A stretch of 62,758 nucleotides of DNA from Verrucomicrobiota bacterium (GCA_023428915.1 JAEYWL010000058.1:1-62758); one strand, 5' to 3'; shown: positions 26,962-36,618, counted from the first letter of the stretch. Numbers and translations: made by a program. The notes: generated by a model not told the origin, from the sequence alone.

Positions 26962-27018
26962 ATCCTTCAAAGACAAAAACATTCTAGCTGAGATGGATTG
27001 TTTCGCACAAGGATAAGA

Positions 27019-28371
27019 TCATGTTTTTTTAATAGTCTCACTCTCACTATGGCCAGCTACTAGCGGCGTTGTTTCTGCCGCCTCTTTTTTCTCCGGTAGA
27101 ACATCAAATGTATGTACGATAAGGCGTACATTGCGGTGGCCTGTGATAAACAAAAACAGCCATTCTGCCATTACCATGAAGCGATTAGTAAAGTTGACTA
27201 AGTAGGCAATATGGATTAAGCTCCAGGCCATCCAGGCGAGAAAGCCGCTCATTTTTAACTTGCCTATCATAGCAATTGCCTTGCCTTTTCCAATAGTGGC
27301 CATCTGCCCTTTATCGAAATATTTAAATGAGGTGCGCCCCTCAGAAGGTATTTTGCGCTCAATGATTTTTGCCACAAATTTTCCTTGCTGCAGGGCTACC
27401 TGGGCCACTCCTGGCAAAGGACGGGTTTGCAAGTTGCCATTGGCGTCTTTTTCTTCACTGGGAAAATTGGCTGCATCGCCGATTACAAATACATTGGGAT
27501 CGCCTGGAATGGAGCAATCTTTCTCGACCAGGACACGTCCCATTTTATCTAAGGGAGCGTTTAACGTTTTAGCCAAGGGCAGGCCGCGATTGCCTGCCGC
27601 CCAAATGACAGTGTGGGCTGGTTGCAAGCGGTTGCCTATCCACACGCCTTCTTCGGTAATACCAGTGACAATAGTTTCGGTAAATACGTGGACCCCGAGC
27701 TTTTCCAGGTCTCTCTGGGCTTTAAGGGAAAGATCGGGTGGGTAAGAAGGCAGGATATATTTGGCGCCTTCGAGCAAATAGATTTTTGCCTGCTGCGGAC
27801 GAATTTTGCGAAAGTTTTTAGTCATAGACTTATTCGCAATTTCAGCAATGGCGCCTGCCATTTCAACGCCTGTCGGCCCGCCTCCAATGATCACAAAATT
27901 AAGGTAGGAAAGGGCTTCAAGGGTGGATTCGCAGCGCTCAGCTTTCTCAAAAGCCATCAGCACCCGCTCCCTTATAGAAAGGGCGTCATCCAAAGTCTTT
28001 AATCCGGGAGCAAATTCTGCCCATTGGTCATTGCCGAAATAGGAGTGAATTCCTCCAATGGCTAAAATTAAATAGTCATAAGTGTCCTTATCCCCGTTTT
28101 TTAAGAAGATGGTCTTGGATTTGGTGTCAATTTTTTCCACTTCACCCATGAAAACAGTGCAATTTTTCTGGTTTCTCAAAATTTCCCTAATCGGCTGGGC
28201 AATATCTGAGGATGATAAGGCAGATGTGGCTACTTGATATAAGAGTGGTTGGAATAAGTGATGATTTGTGCGATCATATAGCGAGATGGTGGCATCTGCT
28301 TTTTTTAGCGATTGGGCGGCAGTTAATCCGCCGAATCCACCGCCGATGATAATTACTTTAGGAGTTGCCAT
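27019..28371 (-). CDS. ndh: Type II NADH dehydrogenase (NDH-2)
   Basis: 450 residues. Single-subunit, non-pumping NADH:quinone oxidoreductase attached to the inner face of the membrane. The N-terminal FAD site is VIIIGGGFGGLTAAQSLKK (residues 5-23), and the NADH site NFVIIGGGPTGVEMAGAIAE is near 158. The FAD-proximal VFVIGDAANFP is near 285. HHLFQPLLYQVATSALS is a family hallmark. The C-terminal part holds a hydrophobic membrane-binding stretch (about 385-425). The gene stands alone on the minus strand. Classical Chlamydia rely on Na-NQR; NDH-2 fits the broader respiratory chain of environmental relatives. Confidence 0.92.
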   Translation of the reverse strand: MATPKVIIIGGGFGGLTAAQSLKKADATISLYDRTNHHLFQPLLYQVATSALSSSDIAQPIREILRNQKNCTVFMGEVEKIDTKSKTIFLKNGDKDTYDYLILAIGGIHSYFGNDQWAEFAPGLKTLDDALSIRERVLMAFEKAERCESTLEALSYLNFVIIGGGPTGVEMAGAIAEIANKSMTKNFRKIRPQQAKIYLLEGAKYILPSYPPDLSLKAQRDLEKLGVHVFTETIVTGITEEGVWIGNRLQPAHTVIWAAGNRGLPLAKTLNAPLDKMGRVLVEKDCSIPGDPNVFVIGDAANFPSEEKDANGNLQTRPLPGVAQVALQQGKFVAKIIERKIPSEGRTSFKYFDKGQMATIGKGKAIAMIGKLKMSGFLAWMAWSLIHIAYLVNFTNRFMVMAEWLFLFITGHRNVRLIVHTFDVLPEKKEAAETTPLVAGHSESETIKKT

Positions 28372-28571
28372 ATTGGCTCCTTTTGGTAGTGATTTGATGG
28401 AATGCCATTTATTACAAGGAAATTACTCCTAATACTCAAATAGGATTTGGGTGTATCTTCATTTTACTATTTTATCTAATTTTTGAGGGAATTATGGAAA
28501 CACGTGCAGTAGGCGCTTGACAAAATGCTTTTTTTTCAACACCTATGGTTGAGAAAGAGACAAGGGAAAAA

Positions 28572-29978
28572 ATGAATGCTCAATGGAAAAATCTGGCATT
28601 TCCTCTTATAAACGATTCTCAAAACGCCCAGGTTACAAAAGAAAAAGTGATTGAGTTTTGTAAATACACTTTTGAATTTATAGAACAATATTACCCCCAT
28701 ATTTCGGCAATTTGTAAAAAAGAGGGCATATATAAAAACTCATTTAAAGATCCCAGCTCTAAAATACGCGTTCATTGTCTAATACAGGATATAGATGATG
28801 TTACAGTTATCGTCACTGACCCTAAGGCAGTTTCCACTTCAAGTGAAAAAAAGTGTTTTTATGGATTAGAAATTAAATTCATGCGGCAAAATAGTGCAGA
28901 AGGCGAAGAAAAAGACATTGAAATCAACTCTATTTGCAAGTTAATGATGCACGATTTAACAGCAGCTCAACGTGAAGTAAATATACGCCGTAAATTAAAT
29001 AATGCCCCGGGAACAATTGAACACATTGATGCCATGGTATATATAGGTACGAATAAGGTCAGGTATGCAGATGGCAGGATTGAAAAATATCCTGCGAAAA
29101 AAGCGGCCATTTTTGACGAGTGGGCCACCTATCCATTTGACAATGTGATACAAACAATGGAGTATAACGCCCTCTTTTTTACGCGCAGTGCGATAAAAAT
29201 TGCTGAAGGACTAAAAGGATTTCATGATGCAGGTTTTGCGTATTTAGATTTTAAACCTGAAAATGTGGTTGTTGTTCAAGAAGACCGGCTTGATGCTAAA
29301 GGAAATTTAGCATTGGATGTTGACAATCCGAAAATAATAGATTTCGGCACTGTTGAGGATGCCTCTTTTGCACAGCCTTTCATGCCCGTAAGCGGAACGA
29401 GAGCCTATTGGCCCCCCTATCAACTTTTATGGGAAATGGTCTATTTCAAGGCCATCCCCCAACCTGAATGGCTTGGCTACCCGCAAAATAAAAAAGCTTT
29501 TGATATGTTTTCTTTTGGAATGTTTTTGTATCAAATGTATTTTCGATGCGAGCCTAAGTATATGAAAATTGCCGATGCTTGGCAAAACCAAATTCAGCGG
29601 TATCATTGGCTTTTAAATTTCATCCAGCAAAACATGAACTCAGCACGCGCACATTATGCAATAAATAGAGTTTGGCAAGTTATGCAAACCACCGGTTTTC
29701 AATTTTTGGACTATCTGAATAATTATATGTCTTTGCTGAATAAAGATTCCGGTATTGATCCAAGTTCGGGAAAACACCGTTTAAGTCAAATTCCCTTGAT
29801 AGCAGCCCTATTAAGTCCGGATGAAAATGAACGGCCAACGATTGACCAAACCCTGCAAGTGCTCAAAGAATGGGAGCAAATGTACCTTCAACATGAAAAA
29901 GAACAGAGGCAACAACTCTTGAAAGATAAGGAGCTGGATCAGGTTACTAAAGAGTTCAGGGCAATTACCGGCAGATAG
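28572..29978 (+). CDS. Kinase-like protein (eukaryotic-type Ser/Thr kinase fold), divergent N-lobe
   Basis: 468 residues. C-lobe motifs are clear: YLDFKPEN (224-231, in place of HRDxKxxN, with Asp226 and Lys228 kept), IDFGTVE (DFG at 257-259), SGTRAYWPPYQ (activation and P+1 loop) and DMFSFGMFLYQM. A glycine-rich loop is not recognisable, though YGLEIKFM near 96 could hold the ATP-contacting Lys. The start at 28572 has AAGGG five bases upstream; an ATG at 28545 has no ribosome site. TTGACA occurs at 28517 but without a well-spaced -10 box. There is no membrane segment, unlike PknB. It could be a translocated effector or a cytosolic kinase. Confidence 0.8.
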   Translation: MNAQWKNLAFPLINDSQNAQVTKEKVIEFCKYTFEFIEQYYPHISAICKKEGIYKNSFKDPSSKIRVHCLIQDIDDVTVIVTDPKAVSTSSEKKCFYGLEIKFMRQNSAEGEEKDIEINSICKLMMHDLTAAQREVNIRRKLNNAPGTIEHIDAMVYIGTNKVRYADGRIEKYPAKKAAIFDEWATYPFDNVIQTMEYNALFFTRSAIKIAEGLKGFHDAGFAYLDFKPENVVVVQEDRLDAKGNLALDVDNPKIIDFGTVEDASFAQPFMPVSGTRAYWPPYQLLWEMVYFKAIPQPEWLGYPQNKKAFDMFSFGMFLYQMYFRCEPKYMKIADAWQNQIQRYHWLLNFIQQNMNSARAHYAINRVWQVMQTTGFQFLDYLNNYMSLLNKDSGIDPSSGKHRLSQIPLIAALLSPDENERPTIDQTLQVLKEWEQMYLQHEKEQRQQLLKDKELDQVTKEFRAITGR

Positions 29979-29994
29979 AAATAGCAATCGGGGT

Positions 29995-30119
29995 CTGGGA
30001 CCCTGATTGCTGCCTTATAATAGGTCATATTCGAGAGTTTTTTCTCTCTAGGAGCTCCTAGAGGAAAAGAACTCGAATCTGACCCTTAGAAGGCAGCAAT
30101 TAGGGTCCAGGGTCTTTTT
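29995..30119. repeat. Long imperfect palindrome, also terminator of the kinase-like gene
   Basis: Two arms of about 60 nt (29995-30054 and 30055-30114) are inverted copies with mismatches, centred on GGAGCTCC at 30051-30058. The outer part pairs GACCCTGATTGCTGCCTT with AAGGCAGCAATTAGGGTC. The right end runs into eight T, so on the plus strand it can terminate the kinase-like gene. A smaller hairpin (29984-30010) competes with the left arm. Confidence 0.75.
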
Positions 30120-30219
30120 TTTAGGATATGCTCTATTGCAAAATATACAAATAAGGGCTTATCCTTTTTGGCATTATTTCTTAAAATCTTAGTTTTCCTG
30201 CGTAAGCAAAAGGCGCCTC

Positions 30220-31629
30220 ATGAGTGAAACAGCTAATTTACGCCTGCCTCCTAACTCCAAAGAATCAGAGATGATGGTTTTGGGCTGTATGCTGACAAGC
30301 ATTAACAGCCTGAATATTGCTGCTGATGCCCTGGACGAGTCAGATTTTTATTACACAGAACACAAGATTATTTTCCAGACCTTGAAAGATGCTTTTAGGC
30401 AGGATAAACCCGCCGATGTGCTGCTGATCAGTGAAGAACTCAAGCGGCAGGATAAGCTCAAGGCTGTTGGTGGAATTGCGTATCTGACAACTTTAGCGCA
30501 GTATGTCGGCACTTCTGCCTATATTGAGGAGTATGCTGAAATTGTGCGCAATAAGTCCATATTGCGCCGCATGATCAATGCTTCCAACCAGATCGAAAAA
30601 AATGCCTTTGAAGAGCCTTCGGATGTTTCCGGTGCTTTGGATGAAGCCCAGCAAATATTCTTTAAAATTAGCCAAACGACTAATGCCTCTTCAGGCATCC
30701 TATTGAAGGATGTGCTTTCCGGCAGTAAATCCGCCGGCCAAGTCTCTTTTTTAAAGGAATTGCAGGAAAAGCAAGAACGCTACCAATTGCTCGGCCCTGA
30801 AGACACCGGCATTACGGGGACCCCGACAGGCTTTACTGATCTCGATAAAATGATCAATGGCCTTAATAATTCTAACTTGATGATTCTGGCGGCCAGGCCT
30901 GCAATGGGTAAAACGGCCTTAGCCATCAATTTAGCAGAAAATGTCTGCTTTAAATTTGGCGTGCCGGTAGGCATTTTCTCTTTAGAGATGAGCGCAGACC
31001 AGTTGGTGCATCGTATTGTCTGCTCGCAGGCTGAAGTTGAATCGGATAAGATCAAAACCGGCGCTTTGAACGGCATTGAGTTTCAGCGCGTATTGGCTTC
31101 CGTGAACGAGATGCAGAACCATCTTATGGTGATTGATGATCAGCCCGGTTTAAAAATTACCGACTTGCGGGCGAGGGCGCGCCGTATGAAAGAAAGCTAC
31201 AACATCGGCTTCCTAGTAATCGATTATTTGCAGCTTATCACAGGCTCCGGCAGCAATAAAAACCAAGAGAGCCGCCAGCTGGAAATTTCGGAAATTTCCC
31301 GCATGCTGAAAAACTTGGCGCGCGAGCTCGATATTCCCGTCCTCTGCTTGTCGCAGCTTTCTCGAAAAGTAGAAGAACGCGCCGGCCATCGCCCTATGAT
31401 GAGCGACTTGCGGGAAAGCGGCAGTATCGAACAGGATAGCGACCTGGTCATGTTCTTGCTGCGCCGGGAATACTATGATCCAAACGACAAGCCTGGCATG
31501 GCTGAGCTGATTGTGGCTAAAAACCGCCATGGGCAAATCGGCAGCGTGAACCTGACTTATCGCAAAGAAATTGTCCAATTTGCAAGCTACACGCCGATGA
31601 ACTATCCCCACGAAGCAGGGGTAAATTAA
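30220..31629 (+). CDS. dnaB: Replicative DNA helicase DnaB
   Basis: 469 residues, the usual length for the hexameric 5'-3' helicase that unwinds DNA at the replication fork and loads DnaG. The N-terminal primase-interacting domain (LPPNSKESEMMVLGCML) is followed by a RecA-like domain with GFTDLDKMINGL, Walker A ARPAMGKTAL (near 226), LVIDYLQLI, QEISR-type repeats and a C-terminal LRESGSIEQDSD. Order dnaB-mnmG-lplA is the same as in Chlamydia. No intein is present. Confidence 0.97.
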   Translation: MSETANLRLPPNSKESEMMVLGCMLTSINSLNIAADALDESDFYYTEHKIIFQTLKDAFRQDKPADVLLISEELKRQDKLKAVGGIAYLTTLAQYVGTSAYIEEYAEIVRNKSILRRMINASNQIEKNAFEEPSDVSGALDEAQQIFFKISQTTNASSGILLKDVLSGSKSAGQVSFLKELQEKQERYQLLGPEDTGITGTPTGFTDLDKMINGLNNSNLMILAARPAMGKTALAINLAENVCFKFGVPVGIFSLEMSADQLVHRIVCSQAEVESDKIKTGALNGIEFQRVLASVNEMQNHLMVIDDQPGLKITDLRARARRMKESYNIGFLVIDYLQLITGSGSNKNQESRQLEISEISRMLKNLARELDIPVLCLSQLSRKVEERAGHRPMMSDLRESGSIEQDSDLVMFLLRREYYDPNDKPGMAELIVAKNRHGQIGSVNLTYRKEIVQFASYTPMNYPHEAGVN

Positions 31630-31753
31630 AAGGTTTCTTTTGAGACCCTGATTGCGGAAAAAATAATGCAGCAAATTTAGTTTGCCGCCAGCTTTACTTA
31701 TTTTCCTTAATTAGCTATGATTTATCTGCTAACTAAACCAAACTGGAGAAGTA

Positions 31754-31840
31754 ATGTCCTCTGTTAAAAAAAAGCGCAAATATAAGATTGCGAAGCACAA
31801 GCGCAAAAAACGCAGTCGCCGCGACCGTCACAAGAACTAA
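31754..31840 (+). CDS. Tiny basic AURKAIP1/COX24 (mS38-like) ribosomal protein
   Basis: A 28-codon frame, beginning SSVKKKRKYKIAKHKRKK after Met and ending RDRHKN. This is the short AURKAIP1/COX24 motif (KxKRxKMxKHKxKKR-type) found in mitochondrial small-subunit protein mS38 and in tiny bacterial ribosomal proteins, including chlamydial ones. GGAG lies 5 bp before the ATG. It sits between dnaB and mnmG. It is too short for standard gene callers and is easily missed. The assignment rests on composition and the KHKRKKRSRR core. Confidence 0.85.
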   Translation: MSSVKKKRKYKIAKHKRKKRSRRDRHKN

Positions 31841-31906
31841 TCTTATGCTCCACACAATGGCTCTGATTGAGTCTAAGTGGAGCCCTTTTACTTTTTCTCA
31901 AGCAAT

Positions 31907-33730
31907 ATGATGTGGAAATACCCAGAAGAATATGATGTCATTGTCATAGGCGGCGGCCATGCCGGTTGCGAAGCTGCTTTAGCTGCTGCGCGTATGGGCT
32001 GCCGCGCCTTGCTGCTTTCCATGTCTTTGGACACTATCGCCAAAATGAGCTGCAATCCAGCTGTCGGCGGTACTGCTAAAGGGCATATTGTACGGGAAAT
32101 CGATGCCCTCGGCGGTGAAATGGGCAAGGTTGCCGATGCCACCGGGATTCAATTCCGCATGTTAAATGCGACTAAAGGGCCGGCAGTTTGGTCTCCCCGA
32201 GCCCAGGCTGACAAAGTAGCCTATCAGTTCGAAATGAAACGGCGCCTCGAGTTATGCCCCAATCTCTTTATTAAACAGGGTACTGCCGAAGAGCTTATCA
32301 CCGAAGATAAGCGAGTGATAGGAGTGGGCACTAAAGAGGGGATTGCCTATTACGGAACAACGGTTGTCCTGACTTCCGGCACTTTTATGCGCGGGTTATT
32401 GCATATAGGCGAGGTGCAATTTGCCGGGGGGCGCGCAGGCGATCAGCCGGCTGTCGGGCTTTCCGCAAGTTTGCAGCAACAGGGGATTGAGCTTGGCCGC
32501 CTTAAGACCGGGACTCCGCCTAGAGTCAATAGCCGTTCCATCGACTTTTCGTTAACGGAAGAACAACCAGGCGATGAAGGTGTAAAATTTTCGTATGACG
32601 ATGAGGGATTGCCCCGCATGCGTCAAGTCCCCTGCCATATTACCTACACTACCGAAGAGACCAAGAAAATTATCCTGGAAAATCTCCATCGCTCGCCGAT
32701 GTATTCCGGCCAGATTAAAAGCATCGGCCCCCGTTATTGCCCTTCTATCGAGGATAAGGTGGTGCGCTTTAGCGATAAGGAGCGCCATCAGATATTTTTA
32801 GAGCCGGAAGGTTTGACCACCTCCGAAATCTATGTCAATGGTGTTTCCTCTTCCCTGCCATTTGATGTGCAGCTGCAGTTTATCCGCAGCATACCAGCCT
32901 TGCGCAATGCTGAAATCATGCGTTCGGCTTATGCCATTGAATATGATTATATTCTCAGCGGGCAGATCAGCTATAGCCTGGAATGCAAATTAGTAGAAAA
33001 CCTCTTTTTTGCCGGTCAAATCAATGGCACTACCGGTTACGAAGAAGCCGCCGGCCAAGGATTGCTGGCAGGCATCAATGCCGCTTGTAAAGTCAAGGAA
33101 CGCGAGCCCTTAATTTTGAAACGGTCTGAAGCCTATATTGGTGTTATGATCGATGACTTGGTGACTAAAGGAGTCGATGAGCCCTACCGCATGTTTACAA
33201 GCCGTGCCGAGCATCGTTTGCTGCTTAGGCAGGATAATGCCGATTTGCGTTTGCGCAAATATGGCTATGACCTAGGGATTATCAATCAAGAACGCTATAA
33301 CAAGCTATGCCGCAAGCAAGAAGCGATGGCCTGTGAAGCTGCGCGATTAGCCGGAATCTTTAAACAGCTCGATGGCAAAGGGTATAGCCTGGCTCAGTTG
33401 CTGTGCCGGCCGGAAAATAACTACCAATCTTTAATGCAGCAATATGCAGAAATTATCGATTATGGCGAAGAGACCAACTTGCAGATCGAACTGAGCTTTA
33501 AATATGCCGGTTATATCGAACGGCAATGTTCAGAAATTGCTAAATTAGCCCATATCGAGAGCGTACGCATTCCCGCTAATTTTGCCTATGGCGAAGTGTC
33601 AGGCTTGCGTGCTGAAGCCAGGCAGAAACTAAGCAAAGTCGCACCCCAAAACTTAGGGCAGGCTTCCCGCATTGCCGGCGTCTCGCCGGCTGACATCTCT
33701 GTTTTATTGGTTGCCCTCGCCAAAAAGTAA
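31907..33730 (+). CDS. mnmG: tRNA uridine 5-carboxymethylaminomethyl synthesis enzyme MnmG (GidA)
   Basis: About 607 residues. With MnmE it modifies the wobble uridine (xm5U34) of several tRNAs. The FAD site is VIVIGGGHAGCEAALAAAR near 11-29. SCNPAVGGTAKGHIVREID and NATKGPAVWSPRAQADK are diagnostic, as is the C-terminal EGVRIP-like and GVSPADISVL region. ATG codons at 31907 and 31910 are likely starts; a GTG at 31877 would add ten residues with no family support. The neighbour order matches Chlamydia gidA. Confidence 0.95.
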   Translation: MMWKYPEEYDVIVIGGGHAGCEAALAAARMGCRALLLSMSLDTIAKMSCNPAVGGTAKGHIVREIDALGGEMGKVADATGIQFRMLNATKGPAVWSPRAQADKVAYQFEMKRRLELCPNLFIKQGTAEELITEDKRVIGVGTKEGIAYYGTTVVLTSGTFMRGLLHIGEVQFAGGRAGDQPAVGLSASLQQQGIELGRLKTGTPPRVNSRSIDFSLTEEQPGDEGVKFSYDDEGLPRMRQVPCHITYTTEETKKIILENLHRSPMYSGQIKSIGPRYCPSIEDKVVRFSDKERHQIFLEPEGLTTSEIYVNGVSSSLPFDVQLQFIRSIPALRNAEIMRSAYAIEYDYILSGQISYSLECKLVENLFFAGQINGTTGYEEAAGQGLLAGINAACKVKEREPLILKRSEAYIGVMIDDLVTKGVDEPYRMFTSRAEHRLLLRQDNADLRLRKYGYDLGIINQERYNKLCRKQEAMACEAARLAGIFKQLDGKGYSLAQLLCRPENNYQSLMQQYAEIIDYGEETNLQIELSFKYAGYIERQCSEIAKLAHIESVRIPANFAYGEVSGLRAEARQKLSKVAPQNLGQASRIAGVSPADISVLLVALAKK

Positions 33731-33780
33731 CTGTAAGCTTTAATCTCGCGTCCGTACCCCGAAATTTTACCTGGGTCTAA

Positions 33781-34494
33781 ATGCCGCTATTAAAACTTTT
33801 GCGATTATTGAATTATCCGATATTGCAGCAGCTCCAGCTGGAAGAGGCGCTTTTACGTGCAGATAAGGGGAATTGGTGCCTGCTCAATCAAGGCACTCCC
33901 GATGCGGTAGTGATGGGCATTTCCGGCAAAGCAGAAGAGCTGGTTGATTTAATCAGGTTGCATGAAAGGCAGCTTCCTCTTATACGCCGTTTCAGCGGCG
34001 GCGGAACCGTTTTAGTGGATCGCAATACCTGCTTTGTCACATTGATTTGCAATGAATCGGCCGTGCCCATAAAACCTTTTCCAGAGCCGATCATGCAATG
34101 GAACGCCCGGCTCTATATTAATTTGCTTAAAGAAGCAAACTTTTCCAAGCAAGCTAATGACTATGCTTTGGGCAATAAAAAATTTGGCGGCAATGCCCAG
34201 TCTATTGTAAAAGGGCGCTGGCTGCACCATTCGTCCTTGCTATGGGACTATTGTCCCGACAAGATGCAAGTTTTGCTGCAGCCTAAAAAAACACCAGAGT
34301 ATCGCGCTGACCGTTCCCACACGGCATTTTTGTGCACCTTAAAAGAACACTTGCCTTCAAAAGAACATCTCAATCACGGCATCCTGCAGGCTCTGCAGCA
34401 ATTTTTTACTATCGAAGAAGTCAAACAAGAGAACGTAATGCCCATTCTTGAATCCCCCCATCGACGCGCAACCACCCTCCTGCATCCCAATTAA
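33781..34494 (+). CDS. lplA: Lipoate-protein ligase A family protein
   Basis: 237 residues of the biotin/lipoate A/B ligase fold. The family motif RRFSGGGTVLVD is near 71 and the catalytic-type Lys lies in GNKKFGGNAQSI near 137; LWDYCPDKM follows. It attaches lipoate (scavenged or as lipoyl-AMP) to the E2 subunits of 2-oxoacid dehydrogenases. The position after mnmG matches lplA in Chlamydia. It has only the catalytic domain, without the C-terminal accessory domain of E. coli LplA. Confidence 0.88.
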   Translation: MPLLKLLRLLNYPILQQLQLEEALLRADKGNWCLLNQGTPDAVVMGISGKAEELVDLIRLHERQLPLIRRFSGGGTVLVDRNTCFVTLICNESAVPIKPFPEPIMQWNARLYINLLKEANFSKQANDYALGNKKFGGNAQSIVKGRWLHHSSLLWDYCPDKMQVLLQPKKTPEYRADRSHTAFLCTLKEHLPSKEHLNHGILQALQQFFTIEEVKQENVMPILESPHRRATTLLHPN

Positions 34495-34509
34495 ATCATT
34501 AGAAATCTT

Positions 34510-34748
34510 TCAAAACTCTGAATTAGGCGCTTAAATGGACAATGGACCTTATGGACTTAATGGACTAAGCGCCAGTCTTTTGAGTTTAAAATTCTTAGCG
34601 TTGTTAATGTCCCTCTAAGCGACAGTTCTAAAAATCCAGTTTTTGATATGTGTGTAAAAATAAATAATTAGCGCTTAGTCCATTAAGTCCATAAGGTCCA
34701 TGGCGTCCCTATTGTCCCTTTAAGCGCTTTATTCAGACTTTAGGAATC
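34510..34748. repeat. Large imperfect palindrome built of GGAC/GTCC motifs
   Basis: The left arm (34510-34570) and right arm (34669-34748) are inverted copies: GCGCTTAAATGGACAATGG and GGACTTAATGGACTAAGCGC on the left match GCGCTTAGTCCATTAAGTCC and TTTAAGCGC on the right. The right arm has a 10-12 nt insert (CATGGCGTCCC). About 98 bp separate the arms. It shares AAGGTCCATGGCGTC and a TTTAGGAATC end with the unit at 58279-58390, so the two belong to one family. Confidence 0.8.
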
Positions 34749-34980
34749 GTCTCTTGAGATTTCTTAAAGAAAAAGGCCGCTGAAAGGGGTCTGAAAATGG
34801 TTGAATCAACGATTTTTGTACAGGTGGGCCGGCTTCCTAAAGCCGCAGTTCATAAATGAAGCAGTTGCCTTAGCGTTGCCATCCCCTAAATCATTAAACA
34901 TAGTTGACGGGAACCTTTATTTTCAGGGTTTCCCAATCAGCAGCTGGCTTTATTATAGCGGGTTATCTATTGTTTGTCAG
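34749..34980. other. Spacer without recognisable gene
   Basis: Between the palindrome and the end of the minus-strand operon only short frames occur. One plus-strand frame (from a TTG at 34801) of about 61 codons has no ribosome site and no recognisable motif. It could be a remnant of a decayed gene. I see nothing else to support. Confidence 0.5.
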
Positions 34981-36618
34981 TCATAGATGTACTTTCTCAA
35001 TAGTTTTAAAAAATGTTTCGTCTGACGGGAGCTGCCACACTTTTCTTTCTATGAGGCTGGGGCAAATTGCAGTGTACATGGGCTGCGGGTCTTTCAAAAA
35101 ACAGGCTAATTGCAGCTGGGTACAGGAATGATTACGTACAAGCTGGGAAACAAAATAGCGCGCAATGCCGACATAAATTTTGGGGGACCTGTTTTCAAAG
35201 TCTTCGGTTGAAAACTCTTCGTTCTGTACTGCAAGTTTTAAGGAAGAAGCTACCCTGCTTACATCATATTTAAAGGTATTGGCAACTATAGTGTTTTTTT
35301 TCACAATTACTTTAGCTAAACGTAAATAACGGCTCATAAGCGGCCATATAGACTCTGCTTTAGAAAGCCTGCTGGCAATGCAGGCATTTTTTAGCATTTG
35401 GGCCAGCAAATAAATTTCGAGGCTGCGGCATAAACAACCCCAGGTTTCAAGAAGGATTGCGGACAGTTCTATTACAGGCAAAGGCAATGGATGCTGCTTG
35501 TTGTTTGTGAATAGAGATTTAATGCAGGGCAGGGCTTGAATAATCTTGCCGTGCAAGCCGCTAAGGTTTGTAGTTAAATTTAAAGCAGCTCTTAAACCGA
35601 AGAGGGAAGCTGCAAGCTCCCCAGCCTGCTGCTCTGGATACAGGATTATCCGGCTGCAGTTTTCAAGCAGCTCCCTTAATTTCAGCTGTAAAATTGCTTC
35701 TAGAGGGCCTGTAAGTGCCAAAATACTTGGCGAGTATGCAGTCCAGCCCTTTTGGCTTGAAATTGCGAACAAGCTGAGCAGAGCCTGCAAGGGATAGATA
35801 GCATCTTTCATCTCAGCCATAATGGCATGCGCTTCTGCAAGGTCGCTTTCTGAAGCTGACGTAAAAGAGCCGCCAGCGCGGCTTTTGCATAGAGAATTAT
35901 GCTCTAAACGCTTAATGAAGGAAGCTATTAAAGACGCAAACAGGGTTTTGAGAAACTCCTGATGCTGTAAGAAAGGCTCAAGCTCAAGATTAGCTGGCGG
36001 GCAGGGGAGAGTGTGTTTAATTAATTGCTGTAAAAGCTTGTCTGAAAAGGGTTGAGCAATGCCTGCTTTAACTTTAATAAGTGCTGAAAGAAGAAAAAGC
36101 TCAGGAGCATGCTGCTGGTTTTGTTCCTTAGCGAAGGATTGAAAGCATTCATTCCATGCCTGCGAAAAAAGAGCTAGTACTTCTTGTTCTGTATCAGGAT
36201 CAGTCGGCCAAAGAGGGGCAAGGTGTTCAAGCAAACACCAGATAAACGGGATTTTTTCACGCAGTATCCGATTAGGGTTGACTAAATACCCTTTTAATAC
36301 ACTGGAGGAACTTGTTTGTAAAAAGCTTGCAATCGCTTCCCTGGTTTTGCCAGCTGCTTCGTTTGCCTGTGAAAGATACCAGAGGGTGTTCATTAAAATC
36401 TGGCAGCTATTGTCAAAATTTTGGGGGGCATCTAAAAATGTTTCATGCGGCTGCAGATCAGGCTCCCTAAATATCTTAAGAATATTGTTGAGACTTAACC
36501 AGGTCTGCTGCAAGCCTTGCATAATGTGGTTTGGATGAGATGCCTGTATTGATTGGGGAGTTAATGGGCAAGAGGGCCTAATGAGCTCGGTGAACCTAAA
36601 TAAGGCCCGCATGGTCAA
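34981..36618 (-). CDS. Unknown helical protein at the end of the type II secretion operon
   Basis: 545 residues, not recognised. It is rich in Leu and predicted mostly helical, with no signal peptide, membrane segment or known motif; the pattern of helices suggests a TPR-like or armadillo-like solenoid. The start overlaps the stop of the preceding pseudopilin gene in an ATGA arrangement, so it is cotranslated with the secretion genes. Chlamydia also carries poorly described genes after its gsp cluster (the CT565-CT568 region), and this may be the counterpart; that is inference from position. Confidence 0.75.
   Translation of the reverse strand: MTMRALFRFTELIRPSCPLTPQSIQASHPNHIMQGLQQTWLSLNNILKIFREPDLQPHETFLDAPQNFDNSCQILMNTLWYLSQANEAAGKTREAIASFLQTSSSSVLKGYLVNPNRILREKIPFIWCLLEHLAPLWPTDPDTEQEVLALFSQAWNECFQSFAKEQNQQHAPELFLLSALIKVKAGIAQPFSDKLLQQLIKHTLPCPPANLELEPFLQHQEFLKTLFASLIASFIKRLEHNSLCKSRAGGSFTSASESDLAEAHAIMAEMKDAIYPLQALLSLFAISSQKGWTAYSPSILALTGPLEAILQLKLRELLENCSRIILYPEQQAGELAASLFGLRAALNLTTNLSGLHGKIIQALPCIKSLFTNNKQHPLPLPVIELSAILLETWGCLCRSLEIYLLAQMLKNACIASRLSKAESIWPLMSRYLRLAKVIVKKNTIVANTFKYDVSRVASSLKLAVQNEEFSTEDFENRSPKIYVGIARYFVSQLVRNHSCTQLQLACFLKDPQPMYTAICPSLIERKVWQLPSDETFFKTIEKVHL

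Noticed and set aside
27260..27745. 161-codon plus-strand frame opposite the NDH-2 gene
   Set aside because: It lies fully antisense to a gene with clear family motifs and shows no domain or ribosome site.
31213..31674. 153-codon minus-strand frame opposite dnaB
   Set aside because: Antisense to the conserved C-terminal half of DnaB; no motif.
34801..34986. 61-codon frame beginning with TTG after lplA
   Set aside because: No ribosome site, no motif, weak start; possibly a gene remnant, but not supportable.
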